Made by a program: the position numbers and the translations under genes. A DNA stretch of 64,000 nt from Micromonospora sp. WMMD1155 (GTDB taxonomy: Bacteria; Actinomycetota; Actinomycetes; Mycobacteriales; Micromonosporaceae): the NCBI RefSeq assembly GCF_029581275.1, contig NZ_CP120742.1, positions 5,208,501 to 5,272,500 on the forward strand. The letters run 5' to 3'. Below the pieces are notes generated by a model. The model searched no databases, was not told the DNA's origin, and saw only the letters and a program-made list of their open reading frames with translations. This document shows, piece after piece, positions 1 to 8,461 of this stretch (positions within the stretch are counted from its first letter, which is position 1; each line of letters opens with the position of its first letter).

Positions 1-1383
1 GCCGGCATGGATGCCGAAGCCGCGGTAGCCGCTGCCCGCGAGGCTTACGACGCGTATGACAGGGAGAAGCATGCCGAGATCGCGCATTGCCACACGGCCT
101 GGGCCTCCGGGCCGGCCCTGACGATCGAGCGTCTACTGCGTGACGAGGAAGGGTCGTGGTTTCGGAACTGCGCACGGAATGTCATCGCTGATCCGGTCGA
201 ACTGGCCACCCGCGGTTACACCAACGAGTCCCTCTGCGGTGTGCATCCGGAGGGTAGTCGGCTTTACGACAACTGCCTCGACCGGGTACACAACCCCAAC
301 TTCGGGGCGATGGAGCCGCTGTTCTTCCTCACGGAGTCGATCAAGGGTCTGACCGCGACTCTCGTCCCGCTCGGGATCATCGCCGCTGGCGCATGCCTGG
401 CCACGCTCGTCTGCGGAGCGGTGGCGGGAACGCTTCTCACCCTGGCCGACGTCGGCCTCAACCTCCACCGTCTCATCAATGGCGATCAGTCACTCGCCGG
501 CACCCTGCTCAACCTTGGCCAGGCGGCGCTGGAGGCCCTGGTCATCATGGGTATCGGTAAGTTGGTCGACGTTGGCTTCCGGAACATCAGAGCGCTGTAC
601 ATCGCGACCCAGAACGCCAAGCGTGCGGAGACGGGCCTGTGGGAGACCAACCAAGCCCGCGTGCGTCTGATGATGCTCAATTGGATCCGAGGTTGCAGCG
701 GTCCCGAGGTCAACGCCGCCTCCGGTGGATTCGGACAACTCGACAACGACCGGCCAAGTCGAATCATCGCTGCTGACACCCGCCCGTTCTGGATGCCGGA
801 TCATCAGCCGCGAGCCGCCACCGCTGAACTGCCTGCGGGCCAGTGGCTACGCACAAGCTCCGGCAGCTGGGTTCAGGCGGACAGGGTCGCGCCTCGGGCG
901 ACAAAGGCCCTTGTCCACAACTTCACCGCCGCCGACGACGCCCATCACACCGGCGCGAACCTGGCACCCGTCCTTGTACAGAACGACAGCTGCTTCTTGC
1001 GACTGACGGACCTCGGTGCAAACTGGTACCGGACGCCAGCAGGGCTGAACTACGGGCCGGGCAGCAAGCACGGCCATTACATCCTCCATGTGCTCGACCA
1101 CGCTTATCCCAATCCCGCGAAGTCGTTCCACACGGTGTTCCTGGCCGAGCCTAGTGAGATCCTCAAAATCGTAGACGAGGCATGGAATAGACGTGACGGC
1201 AACATGTTGATCGAAATTGATGACCGAGGCGATTCGTGGTGGGCGATCTCCATGGGACGACAGATCGGCACCGCCGGCGAACGGCATATCTGCCTAGTGG
1301 TCAGGGACATCGATCGAGTTGTCACCGCGTATCCCATCGCCAACCCGGCGAAATGCCGACGCGACCCCAAGTCGGTGCCATGA
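1..1383 (+). CDS. C-terminal part of a polymorphic toxin with degenerate Hint domain (5' end outside window)
   Basis: The frame is already open at the left edge and no ribosome site precedes the first ATG at position 7, so the gene probably starts upstream. Numbering from that ATG, residues about 117-152 are hydrophobic. Residues 252-326 match the second half of a Hint/pretoxin self-cleavage domain: RPFW, PAGQWLRT, VHNFTAADDAHHTG and the closing LAPVLVQN. The first half with the catalytic Cys is missing, the usual His before PFW is Arg, and the usual terminal HN is QN, so self-cleavage should be dead. The last 132 residues after N326 are the candidate toxin, a compact domain with repeated His (SKHGHYILHVLDH, GERHICLVV). 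It looks like a secreted nuclease-type toxin, but I cannot name its family. The stop overlaps the next start as ATGA. Confidence 0.7.
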   Translation, partial: AGMDAEAAVAAAREAYDAYDREKHAEIAHCHTAWASGPALTIERLLRDEEGSWFRNCARNVIADPVELATRGYTNESLCGVHPEGSRLYDNCLDRVHNPNFGAMEPLFFLTESIKGLTATLVPLGIIAAGACLATLVCGAVAGTLLTLADVGLNLHRLINGDQSLAGTLLNLGQAALEALVIMGIGKLVDVGFRNIRALYIATQNAKRAETGLWETNQARVRLMMLNWIRGCSGPEVNAASGGFGQLDNDRPSRIIAADTRPFWMPDHQPRAATAELPAGQWLRTSSGSWVQADRVAPRATKALVHNFTAADDAHHTGANLAPVLVQNDSCFLRLTDLGANWYRTPAGLNYGPGSKHGHYILHVLDHAYPNPAKSFHTVFLAEPSEILKIVDEAWNRRDGNMLIEIDDRGDSWWAISMGRQIGTAGERHICLVVRDIDRVVTAYPIANPAKCRRDPKSVP

Positions 1384-1622
1384 GTCACGAGAGCCAACGT
1401 CTGGCCTGTCCCGCCTGTGGACAGGACTGGCAGATCTGGTACCGAGTCCGAAGCGACGGATGGTCGTTCCTCCTGTGTGCCGAGTGTGAGTCGGTCTGGT
1501 TGCCCGAAGACGATCGACATGGCCCCGCGAGCCGCTATCTCGACAGCCTCTTCCCGTCCGGCCAGATGTACGACGCATGGAACCTCATCGAACCAATTGA
1601 CCCACCGGATCAATCTGGCTGA
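1380..1622 (+). CDS. small zinc-ribbon protein, candidate immunity protein for the upstream toxin
   Basis: An 80-residue protein whose ATG overlaps the stop of the toxin frame (ATGA), so the two are translationally coupled. It carries two Cys pairs, CPACG near residues 10-14 and CAECE near 33-37, spaced as in a zinc ribbon, followed by an acidic, tryptophan-containing tail. In polymorphic toxin loci the gene directly after the toxin domain is usually its immunity protein, which is the reason for this call; the fold itself would also fit a small metal-binding accessory protein. No signal peptide or membrane segment is visible, as expected for a cytosolic antidote. The function is inferred from position. 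Confidence 0.6.
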   Translation: MSHESQRLACPACGQDWQIWYRVRSDGWSFLLCAECESVWLPEDDRHGPASRYLDSLFPSGQMYDAWNLIEPIDPPDQSG

Positions 1623-2168
1623 TGTCGCCAATCCCGGCGCTCAACTCAACCAACCACCGCCGGACCAGCGGTGGGCCCGGCGCGCCCGCCCGAGGAGCGC
1701 CGGGCAGTCGGAACATGAGACCAGTCCGAGCGTGACCAGTGCGCCGTGCGAAGCGCTCGATCGGCTTCGGCGGCCCGGTGCGAGCCGGTTGGGGAGCAGG
1801 TTGGCAGGAGCGGGGTGCCCTGAACAGCCCTTGAATTGCAGCCAACAGCATCGAACGGCGCCCAAACTCCACCCACCCCTACCTGCGGCTTACGTCTTCC
1901 CAGATCAGAGTCGCTGCGGCGTCCTGTTTCCTGCGCAGTGCTCTCCGGCTCTGCGATGTAGTCGACACCGCTCCATGTCGTCTGCCAGGCATGAGCTGGC
2001 GCCAGGTGATGACCCGGGCGCGGTGGTGGCGGGTCGTCGGCCGGGCACGTTACCCGCTCACCTCGAGCTTCGGCCCGATATGCGACCGGGCGGTGGCGTG
2101 CCTCGCACGGGGACCTGGGCGAGAATGGGCCGGTTCGAACTCTGCGCAACCCTGGAAGGACCCCTGCC
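1623..2168. other. stretch without a recognisable gene
   Basis: About 545 bases between the immunity candidate and the DUF808 stump. Several long frames are open in this GC-rich stretch on both strands, but their translations are low-complexity (Arg, Pro, Gly, Ala) and match no family I know. The last bases (GAAGGA near 2154-2160) are the ribosome site of the DUF808 stump. Confidence 0.6.
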
Positions 2169-2321
2169 TTGGCCGGTGGACTCGTAGCCCTGCTGGATGA
2201 CGTGGCGGTGCTGGCCCGGGCCGCTGCCGCGTCGATCGATGACGTCGGGGCGGCCGCCGCGAAGGCCGGCGCCAAGGCTGCGGGCGTCGTCGTCGACGAT
2301 GCTGCCGTGACGCCGCAGTAT
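2169..2321 (+). pseudogene. 5' stump of a DUF808 family membrane-protein gene
   Basis: A TTG start with a GAAGGA ribosome site opens a frame whose first 51 residues (MAGGLVALLDDVAVLARAA and on to VVVDDAAVTPQY) are the typical beginning of DUF808 proteins. These are normally inner-membrane proteins of about 300 residues. Homology stops abruptly after TPQY near position 2321. The following bases are the inner part of an oxidoreductase gene read on the opposite strand. Everything encoding the membrane segments is gone, so no functional product is expected. It converges on the oxidoreductase stump, which lost its 3' end at the same point. Confidence 0.75.
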
Positions 2322-2816
2322 TCAGTTGTACGGCGTAGCCGCCGACCGCCCCGGCCGCGCCGGTGACGGCGAGCGTGCTGCCCGGGGGCAGTCGCAGCTG
2401 GTCAAGGGCGTGCAGGGCGGTGAGCCCGTTCATCGGGAGGGTGCTCGCCTCGGCGTGACTCGCCCCGACCGGTGCCGGGACGACCGACTCGGGAAGTACG
2501 ACCCACTCGGCATAGCCGCCGCCGGCCGGGCGGGTGGGGTTGACCATCGCCATCACCCGGTCGCCGATGGCGAGGCGGGTGTCGGTGCCGGGACTGATCT
2601 GGTCGATGGTGCCGGCCACGCCCAGGCCGGGATGACCGGCTCGTTTCCGCGTTGCCGGATGGGCGTGACGCCGGCCCGGATCAGGGTGTCGGTGGGGTTG
2701 ACGGCCGCGGCGCGTACCCGGATCCGGACCTCGCCCGGTCCAGCGTGCGGGGTGGGCCGTCCGACGACCTCCAGTACGTCCGGTCCGCCGTGCCGTAGCA
2801 GTCCGATCGCTCTCAT
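2319..2816 (-). pseudogene. NADPH:quinone oxidoreductase, frameshifted and 3'-truncated
   Basis: A medium-chain dehydrogenase/reductase of the zinc-free quinone oxidoreductase type starts at 2816 (MRAIGLLRHGGPDVLEVV). Near 2628-2631 the frame is lost: restoring one G gives PGLGVAGTIDQ and continues through GDRVMAM, NGLTALHALDQL and the nucleotide-binding turn AVTGAAGAVGGYAVQL. Homology then ends at about 2319, halfway through the gene (the family is about 310-320 residues), at the join with the DUF808 stump. An intact relative lies at 59880-60839 in this window and shows what is missing: the second half of the Rossmann fold and the C-terminal lobe. It lies 60 bases downstream of the broken Gfo/Idh gene on the same strand, so the two may once have been an operon. 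Confidence 0.8.
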
Positions 2817-2839
2817 GTCATTGGCTCCAGATTTGGAGG

Positions 2840-2865
2840 CGGCCGGCGCCCCGGGGCGCCGGCCG
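2840..2865. terminator. perfect 26-base GC palindrome, terminator-like
   Basis: The 13-base arm CGGCCGGCGCCCC is followed directly by its exact complement, giving a loopless palindrome between the stop of the Gfo/Idh remnant and the start of the quinone oxidoreductase remnant. There is no T-run, as is common for actinobacterial hairpin terminators. It could also be a protein-binding site. Confidence 0.45.
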
Positions 2866-2876
2866 ACGGTTGGTCT

Positions 2877-3747
2877 TTACAGGGATTGAGCGATGCCGGT
2901 GGCCGACGAGCGCTCGGCGGCGTCGATGAGGCGGTGCGGGTTGAGGGCGTGTGCGAAGTCGGGCACGGTGTGGGCGTCGTCGGCCAGGTCGCGGGCCAAC
3001 TGCGCGTAGAGCCGCGCGACGCTTGCGGCAGGGGTCCCGGCCAGATCCGCGGGGATCCCGTCCGAGTAGGACGCGGGGACTTCGATGGTGGTGGCGGTGG
3101 CGTCCGCGCCGCGGCCACCGGCGAGGGTGAGCTGGGCGACCTGCATGTTGCCCCAGTCCGAGGTCAGGACGAGGTCGCCGTCGCTGCCGTTGATCTCCCA
3201 CCGGAGGTTCTCGCCGCGCGATGCGCCGCCTCGGTAGAAGACCGAGACGGCCGCGCCGGAGGTGAGCGTGCCGATCAGGGCGACCTGATCGGCCACCGTG
3301 ACGGGGATCCGGGTGCCGTCCTCGGCGATCGTCGTCTCCTTGCGCGCCACCACGAGGTTGGCCGCGACCTTGTCGAACTCGCCGAGGACGAAGTGCACCG
3401 GGTCGAGGGCGTGCAGCGTGGCCGAGGTGAGCGGGCTGGCGCCGTTGGTGTTGTCGAACCAGTAGGCCTGGCTGCGGTTGGCCACTCCGCCCCACACCAT
3501 GCCGGAGCCGACCAGGGTGGTGCCGAGCACCTCGCCGACGTATCCGTCCCGGATCAGGTCACGGGCGTACTGGACCTCGGGGGCGTAGCGTCCCTGAAGC
3601 CCGACCACGGTACGGACGCCGGCCCCGAGGGCCAGCTCGGCGAGGCGCTCGGCCTCGGCCAGGCCGTTGGCGAGCGGCCACTCGCTGTAGACCATCTTGC
3701 CCGCCTCGAGCGCCGCCGAGATCAGCTCGAAGTGCTGGGTCAGGTGT
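2877..3747 (-). pseudogene. Gfo/Idh/MocA family NAD(P)-dependent oxidoreductase, 5'-truncated
   Basis: The remaining 270-odd residues are the C-terminal substrate and dimer domain of a Gfo/Idh/MocA oxidoreductase of the Gal80/galactose-dehydrogenase type (GKMVYSEWPLANG, VVGLQGRYAPEV, LHALDPVHFVLGEFD). The family normally has about 370 residues starting with an NAD-binding Rossmann domain. Here the frame runs upstream only to HFELISAALEAG and meets a stop at 3748-3750, so roughly the first 100 residues, including the dinucleotide-binding motif, are absent. The ATG at 3695 is an internal Met (the M of MVYSEWP). It lies downstream of the TetR gene on the same strand. No catalytic activity is expected. 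Confidence 0.75.
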
Positions 3748-3933
3748 CAGCGTCGTCGGCGCCCTGCGAAGGCGGTAGGGCGGCGTCCGCACATGCCGAG
3801 TGAAGTGCGGCGCCTTCAGGCTCATACTCGAGGCGCACCGTGATGCCGTCGAGCGGGCCTCAGTGCGGTGGGACTCGGCCGTGCGTAAGCGTCCGGACAT
3901 CTGTGACAGTCGGATGGGCGGTTGGCGGACTGG

Positions 3934-4551
3934 TCAGAGTGTCCCCAGAGGTGACGGTTCCTGGCCGGGTGGTGCCCCTGGCTGTCCCTGGCCCGCCCTG
4001 GTGACCAGCGCGTCCAGCAGTGCGGGTGTCACAGGTTCACCCGTCACGAGCACCCGGAAGTGGATCGGCCCGATCGCCTGGTCGATGAGGAGGTCGACGT
4101 CGGCGTCGGCGTGCAGTTCGCCCCGTGCCGCTGCCCGGTCGAACGGCACTCGGTCGCGGGCGCGCAGCTGCGGCAGAACCTCCGCGCGCAGCCGGGCGGC
4201 CAGCTCCGGATCATGCTGGGCTTGACCGACCAGGGCCCGGAACGCCGCGCCCGAGTCGGACACCTCGAGGAAGCGGACCAGCTCGTCGAGGTGGGCGCGC
4301 AGGTCGGTGCGGAAGGCGCCGGTGTCGGGCAGCGTGAGCTCCTGGGCGCTGTCGGCGGTGAATGCGTCGATCAGGATGTCGGTCTTGGAACGCCACCACC
4401 GGTAGATCGTCTGCTTGGCGACGCCGGCCCGGGATGCGATGCCCTCGATGGTGACCTTGGCGTAGCCGATCTCGGCGACGAGGTCGTCCGCCGCCTGGAG
4501 CACGGCCTCGCGGGCCGCCTCGCTCCGGCCGTGCCGGTTGCCGCGATGCAT
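3934..4551 (-). CDS. TetR/AcrR family transcriptional regulator
   Basis: A 205-residue one-domain-plus-ligand-domain repressor. Residues about 9-60 are the TetR DNA-binding domain, with helix-turn-helix text TIEGIASRAGVAKQTIYRWW. The rest is an all-helical ligand and dimer domain of the TetR_C_11-like type (LIDQAIGPIHFRVLV). It is divergent from the O-methyltransferase gene, and the 109-base gap contains a perfect 18-base palindrome that is its likely operator. By TetR precedent it should repress the methyltransferase and itself until a small molecule binds. The broken oxidoreductases downstream on the same strand may be former partners. Confidence 0.88.
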   Translation of the reverse strand: MHRGNRHGRSEAAREAVLQAADDLVAEIGYAKVTIEGIASRAGVAKQTIYRWWRSKTDILIDAFTADSAQELTLPDTGAFRTDLRAHLDELVRFLEVSDSGAAFRALVGQAQHDPELAARLRAEVLPQLRARDRVPFDRAAARGELHADADVDLLIDQAIGPIHFRVLVTGEPVTPALLDALVTRAGQGQPGAPPGQEPSPLGTL

Positions 4552-4630
4552 CAGGCGCTCCTTCCTGTGAGACGTCTTTCCCGTGAGGAGTCCAAGTCTT
4601 CCGAGACGTTACAAGATCCGAGTCTTTACT

Positions 4631-4648
4631 AGACGCAACGTTGCGTCT
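4631..4648. promoter_or_regulatory. probable TetR operator between regulator and O-methyltransferase
   Basis: AGACGCAACGTTGCGTCT is a perfect 18-base inverted repeat centred 21 bases before the methyltransferase start. A second, shorter dyad (GTCT-tccg-AGAC) lies near 4592-4603. Position and symmetry suit a TetR dimer; binding is inferred. Confidence 0.65.
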
Positions 4649-4660
4649 ACTCTACCTTTC

Positions 4661-5305
4661 ATGACGACGACACTGCACGACCCCGCCGTCCGCGACCTGA
4701 TCACCCGGCTGTTCACCGAGGCCGAGCGCGACGATGAGCGCTCGCCGGGCCGACCCGCACCCACGGTCACCCCCCAGGAACGCTCCGACCTACTCGAAGA
4801 CGTCTACATGCCGATCTCGGCTCGCGGCGGCGACCTGCTCTACGCCCTGGTCCGCGCGGCCCGACCGCAGACGGTGGTCGAGTTCGGCACCTCGTACGGA
4901 ATCTCGACGCTCTACCTCGCCGCAGCCGTGCGCGACAACGGGATCGGGCACGTCACCACGACCGAGCTCAGCGCGACCAAGGTCAAGGCGGCCCGCGCCA
5001 CTATCGAGGCGGCCGGGTTCAGCGACCTCGTGACAGTGCTCGAGGGAGACGCGCTGACCACCCTCGGCGCGGTCGGCGGCCCGATCGGCCTGGCGCTGCT
5101 CGACGGCTGGAAGGAGATGTGCCTGCCCGTCCTGCGCCTGATCGAGGACCGGCTCGCCACGGGCGCCCTGGTCGTCGGCGACGACTCCACGTTCGGGTCG
5201 ATGAGCGACTACGTGACCTACGTCCGAGACCCGGGCAACGGCTACGTCAGCATCGACTTCCCGGTCGAGGATGGCATGGAGCTCAGCTGCTGGACGGGCC
5301 GCTGA
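4661..5305 (+). CDS. SAM-dependent O-methyltransferase (family 3 type)
   Basis: Start placed at ATG 4661, which begins MTTTLHDPAVRDLITRLF; the frame is open further upstream but that would cover the operator. The 214-residue product has the class I methyltransferase fold: SAM motif VVEFGTSYGISTLYLAAA near residue 69, an acidic loop (TTELSATK), VLEGDA, and ALLDGWKE at the strand 4 metal/substrate position. Relatives methylate catechol-like or other small hydroxylated compounds. It is transcribed away from the TetR regulator, so it probably inactivates or modifies the regulator's ligand. It is cytosolic; no signal peptide is seen. Confidence 0.85.
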   Translation: MTTTLHDPAVRDLITRLFTEAERDDERSPGRPAPTVTPQERSDLLEDVYMPISARGGDLLYALVRAARPQTVVEFGTSYGISTLYLAAAVRDNGIGHVTTTELSATKVKAARATIEAAGFSDLVTVLEGDALTTLGAVGGPIGLALLDGWKEMCLPVLRLIEDRLATGALVVGDDSTFGSMSDYVTYVRDPGNGYVSIDFPVEDGMELSCWTGR

Positions 5306-5563
5306 TCGAAGAGGTCGGACTGAGCAGATTGCCGCCAGGTCGTCAGCGGGCCGGGGCAGGGTGCTCCGCCGCAACTCCTCGGCTCTCAGCACCACGTCAG
5401 CACCGGTCACGCCTGATAATCCCCTCGGTGCGTCCCCCGACCAGTCGATTCAAGATCGGCAGGACAGGCCCTGGTCGGACGGGTCGCCTGGCGCCGGCTG
5501 GCTGACCCGCGCGGGCCGGAGCCAAACACGCGGGCCGGAGCCAGAACCAGTTCTCGTGAGTGG

Positions 5564-5989
5564 CTATCGGAACCGGGAGACGAAGCGGCGCTGCCAGGGG
5601 GTCTCGACGGCACCCGGAGCGTAGTGCTGCCGGACGTAGGCGACTGCCTGGTCGTTGGGTACTCCGTCGATCACGGCGAGGCAGGCGAGGGCGGTGCCGG
5701 TGCGTCCCTTTCCGCCCCCGCAGGCGATCTCGACGCGATCGTATTCGGCGCGGGTCCATGCCTCGTGCAGCGCGTCGGCGGTTGTCGCACGGTCGGCTGG
5801 CAGCCGGAAGTCGGGCCAGCGCAGCCATCGATGCTCCCACGCCACGGGCGTCGGCTGGCGGCCGAGAAGGTAGAGCGCGAAAGTGGGCTGCATGCCCTGC
5901 GGGAGCGGGCGTCTGAGTGCCCGGCCGCGGACGAGCCGGCCGGAGGGCAGTCGGAGCACGCCTGCCGCTGTGGGGTCCCAAGTGGTCAT
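5564..5989 (-). CDS. small protein-tyrosine phosphatase
   Basis: A 141-residue protein with the Cys-phosphatase signature CGGGKGRTG: nucleophile C90 and phosphate-binding R96 in CX5R spacing. The preceding WPDFRLP segment holds a possible general-acid Asp. Size and sequence fit the compact bacterial dual-specificity phosphatases that often act on phosphotyrosine or phosphoinositide-like substrates. It stands alone on the minus strand, 201 bases past the end of the MMPL gene. I do not see a partner kinase nearby; the Ser/Thr kinase at 56.9 kb is distant. No good ribosome site precedes ATG 5989, so the start is less certain than the family. Confidence 0.8.
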   Translation of the reverse strand: MTTWDPTAAGVLRLPSGRLVRGRALRRPLPQGMQPTFALYLLGRQPTPVAWEHRWLRWPDFRLPADRATTADALHEAWTRAEYDRVEIACGGGKGRTGTALACLAVIDGVPNDQAVAYVRQHYAPGAVETPWQRRFVSRFR

Positions 5990-6190
5990 TCGTGGTCAGG
6001 GCCGCCGCGCCCTTTCGGGTGCGTGTGCCCGTCCTCCTTTCGGTTCGGTGTGTGCAGGTCCGACGTCGGCGCCTTCTGCCAGCACGCCCTCCTCTCCATT
6101 GCTCGTGACATTTCAGATCCATGTCGTTCGGGAAGATGGCGGCCTGGGTCGCGAACACCGTGTGGGTGTCCGGCTGTCCACCCCGCCTGG

Positions 6191-8461
6191 CTATCGGTCG
6201 CCGGTCATCAGGATGACCTGCGTGTCGGAGTCGGGGTCGCTGTCGTGTCGGGTGACGTGGGCCGGACGGCGGCCGGCGAGGAATCGCGGGGCCCACCAGT
6301 TCGCTTCGCCGAGCAGCCGCATGAGGGACGGCAGGACGACCGCGCGGATGACCGTGGCGTCGATCAGGATCGCGGCGGCGAGCCCCACGCCGAGTTGTTT
6401 GAACTCGACGATCGACAGGGTGGCGAAGATGCAGAAGACGGCGACCATGATGATCGCGGCGCTGCTGACCGTCGACGCTGACGAGACGATTCCCTGCTCG
6501 ATCGCCTGCCGGGTCGGTACGCCCCGCTGGACCGCCTCGCGGATGCGGCTCACGACGAACACGTGGTAGTCCATCGAGAGCCCGAAGAGGATGACGAACA
6601 GCATCAACGGCAGCCACGACACGACCGCACCGTTGGAGGTGAACCCGAGCAGGTCTTCCGCCCAGGTGTGCTGGAACACCAGCACCAACAGTCCGTACGA
6701 GGCGGCTACGGAGATCGTGTTGAGCAGGATCGACGTCAACGCCACCACCACCGACCGGAACGTGACGAGCATGATCAGGAATGTCATGCCGAACACGAAC
6801 GCGACAACCGGCGGGAGTGCCGCCGCCATCTGGTCGCGGAAGTCGGCGTCGCTCGCGGTACGGCCGGCCACCGCCCACTCCGTGTCTGGGACCGTGCCGA
6901 CCGTCTGCGGCAGCAGTTCGGTGCGCAGCCGTCGCAGCGACTGGGTCGCCTCGCTGCTGTCGCTGGTGCCCGCCACGTGGACGGTGGCCAGGAAGACAGT
7001 GCCGTCGGCGGATCGGCGCACGGTCGGGGGACGGTCCTGTGCGAACCGACTATCCCCGGTGATCCGGCTGGAAAGCTCGGAGATCTCCCGCTCCACCGAG
7101 GGTCGGGCGGCGGCCTCGGTGCGGATCGCGACGACGTGGCCGCTGCCCAGGTCGTTGCTCGGGAACGCCTCGGCCAAGCGGTCGTAGCTGCGCAGGATCG
7201 GGATCGAGCGGGGCAGGTCGGTGACGGTCGGCCGCTTGAGATTCATCTGCAACGCGGGGACGGCGACGACGACCAGTACTCCGGCGGAGAGCACGAACGT
7301 CACGAGCGGTGCCCGCAAGGCCGGCCGCAGCACCGCCGCCCAGAAGCGGCTGCGTTCCGCCCGCTGGATTCGCCGACCGAGGAGGGGCACTCGTGGTCGA
7401 TCCACCCAACGTCCGAGGGTGACCAGGATCGCGGGTAGCACGGTGAGAGACCCGATCACCGCGACCCCGACGACCAGGATCGAGCCGGTTGCCATCGAAC
7501 TGAACGTGTTGTCGCCGACCAGGAACAGGCTGGCCATGGCGACCATGACGGCGACGCCGGAGACCATCACCGCGTGCCCCGAGGTGGCGGCCGCGACTTC
7601 GACCGCGCTGCGATGGTCACGACCGCGGGCGCGTTCCTCCCGCTCACGGCGCAGGTAGAACAGGGAGTAGTCGACGCCGACCGCCATGCCGATCAGCAGG
7701 ATGATGCTGCTGACCAGTTCCCCGGCCGGGAAGACATGCGAGGCGATCTGCGCCAGCCCCATGGCACCGGCGACGGCCGACAACGCCAGCACGACCGGCA
7801 CCCCGGCGGCGATCAACGCACCAAAGCTGAACAGCAGGATCACCAGCGCCACCGGAACGCTGATCAACTCTGCCTTGACGAAATCCGCCGCCAGCGTCTC
7901 GGTCAACGCCTTAGCCAGGGACGCCGAACCCACCTGTTCCACCCACAGGTCGGGATACGCCTGCTGCGCCCGCGTCGTCACCTCCAACAGCGGTCCTACC
8001 CGCGTGTCCGCGTCGTTCGCCGAACCGGTCATCTCGACCTCGACCAGCACGGCGTCCCGATCGAGGGAGGTAACCGGATCAGCCACCCTCGCCACCTCGG
8101 GCAGCCCGCGCATCCGCGCCGACAGCTCGACCGCGACAGCCTGCGCACGTTCGGGATCCAGTTCGCCGGTTCGCGCCGTGATCAGGACACTCTCGGCTGC
8201 CGGAGCCTCCGGGAACTCGCCGGCCCGCTCGATGCGGTCCGCACGGGCCAGTTCTCCGTGCAGGCTGTCCTGCGCGGTGGCCTGCACCGTGCCGACCAGG
8301 CTGCCACCGACCAGGCTGGCCAGCACGAAACACAGCCAGGCGGCGATCGCGAGCCAGGGATGGTTCGCGCTCCACCGGCCCACCCGGCTGGTGAACGACG
8401 TACGGACGGTATGCGGTCGGCGGTGCCCCGTCGGTGCGGGGTTCACCACACCCGGGGTCAT
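6191..8461 (-). CDS. MMPL family (RND superfamily) exporter
   Basis: Start chosen at ATG 8461 (MTPGVVNPAPTGHRR), which has a GGAGA ribosome site; the frame extends 35 codons further but over the DedA remnant. The roughly 756-residue protein has the MMPL plan: one N-terminal helix (WLAIAAWLCFVLASLVGG), an extracytoplasmic loop, six helices including GMAVGVDYSLFYLRRERE, a second external loop, and six more helices with GLSMDYHVFVVSRIRE. The two GxxxDY motifs carry the proton-relay residues of the family. Such pumps export lipids, siderophores or drugs. The ATG overlaps the stop of the truncated DedA gene (ATGA). No lipid biosynthesis gene is adjacent, so the cargo is unknown. Confidence 0.9.
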   Translation of the reverse strand: MTPGVVNPAPTGHRRPHTVRTSFTSRVGRWSANHPWLAIAAWLCFVLASLVGGSLVGTVQATAQDSLHGELARADRIERAGEFPEAPAAESVLITARTGELDPERAQAVAVELSARMRGLPEVARVADPVTSLDRDAVLVEVEMTGSANDADTRVGPLLEVTTRAQQAYPDLWVEQVGSASLAKALTETLAADFVKAELISVPVALVILLFSFGALIAAGVPVVLALSAVAGAMGLAQIASHVFPAGELVSSIILLIGMAVGVDYSLFYLRREREERARGRDHRSAVEVAAATSGHAVMVSGVAVMVAMASLFLVGDNTFSSMATGSILVVGVAVIGSLTVLPAILVTLGRWVDRPRVPLLGRRIQRAERSRFWAAVLRPALRAPLVTFVLSAGVLVVVAVPALQMNLKRPTVTDLPRSIPILRSYDRLAEAFPSNDLGSGHVVAIRTEAAARPSVEREISELSSRITGDSRFAQDRPPTVRRSADGTVFLATVHVAGTSDSSEATQSLRRLRTELLPQTVGTVPDTEWAVAGRTASDADFRDQMAAALPPVVAFVFGMTFLIMLVTFRSVVVALTSILLNTISVAASYGLLVLVFQHTWAEDLLGFTSNGAVVSWLPLMLFVILFGLSMDYHVFVVSRIREAVQRGVPTRQAIEQGIVSSASTVSSAAIIMVAVFCIFATLSIVEFKQLGVGLAAAILIDATVIRAVVLPSLMRLLGEANWWAPRFLAGRRPAHVTRHDSDPDSDTQVILMTGDR

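Noticed and set aside
1417..2187. A 256-codon plus-strand frame after the immunity candidate
   Set aside because: It overlaps the immunity gene in another frame and the DUF808 ribosome site, and has no recognisable domain or start signal.
3748..3870. Short minus-strand frame GPLDGITVRLEYEPEGAALH upstream of the Gfo/Idh break
   Set aside because: It has natural-looking composition and might be the end of another lost gene, but about 35 residues without a family match are not enough to call.
5397..6878. A 493-codon minus-strand open frame overlapping the phosphatase and MMPL genes
   Set aside because: Its translation is Arg/Pro/Gly-rich low complexity, and it overlaps the real phosphatase and exporter frames on the same strand. 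GC-rich third positions keep such shadow frames open.
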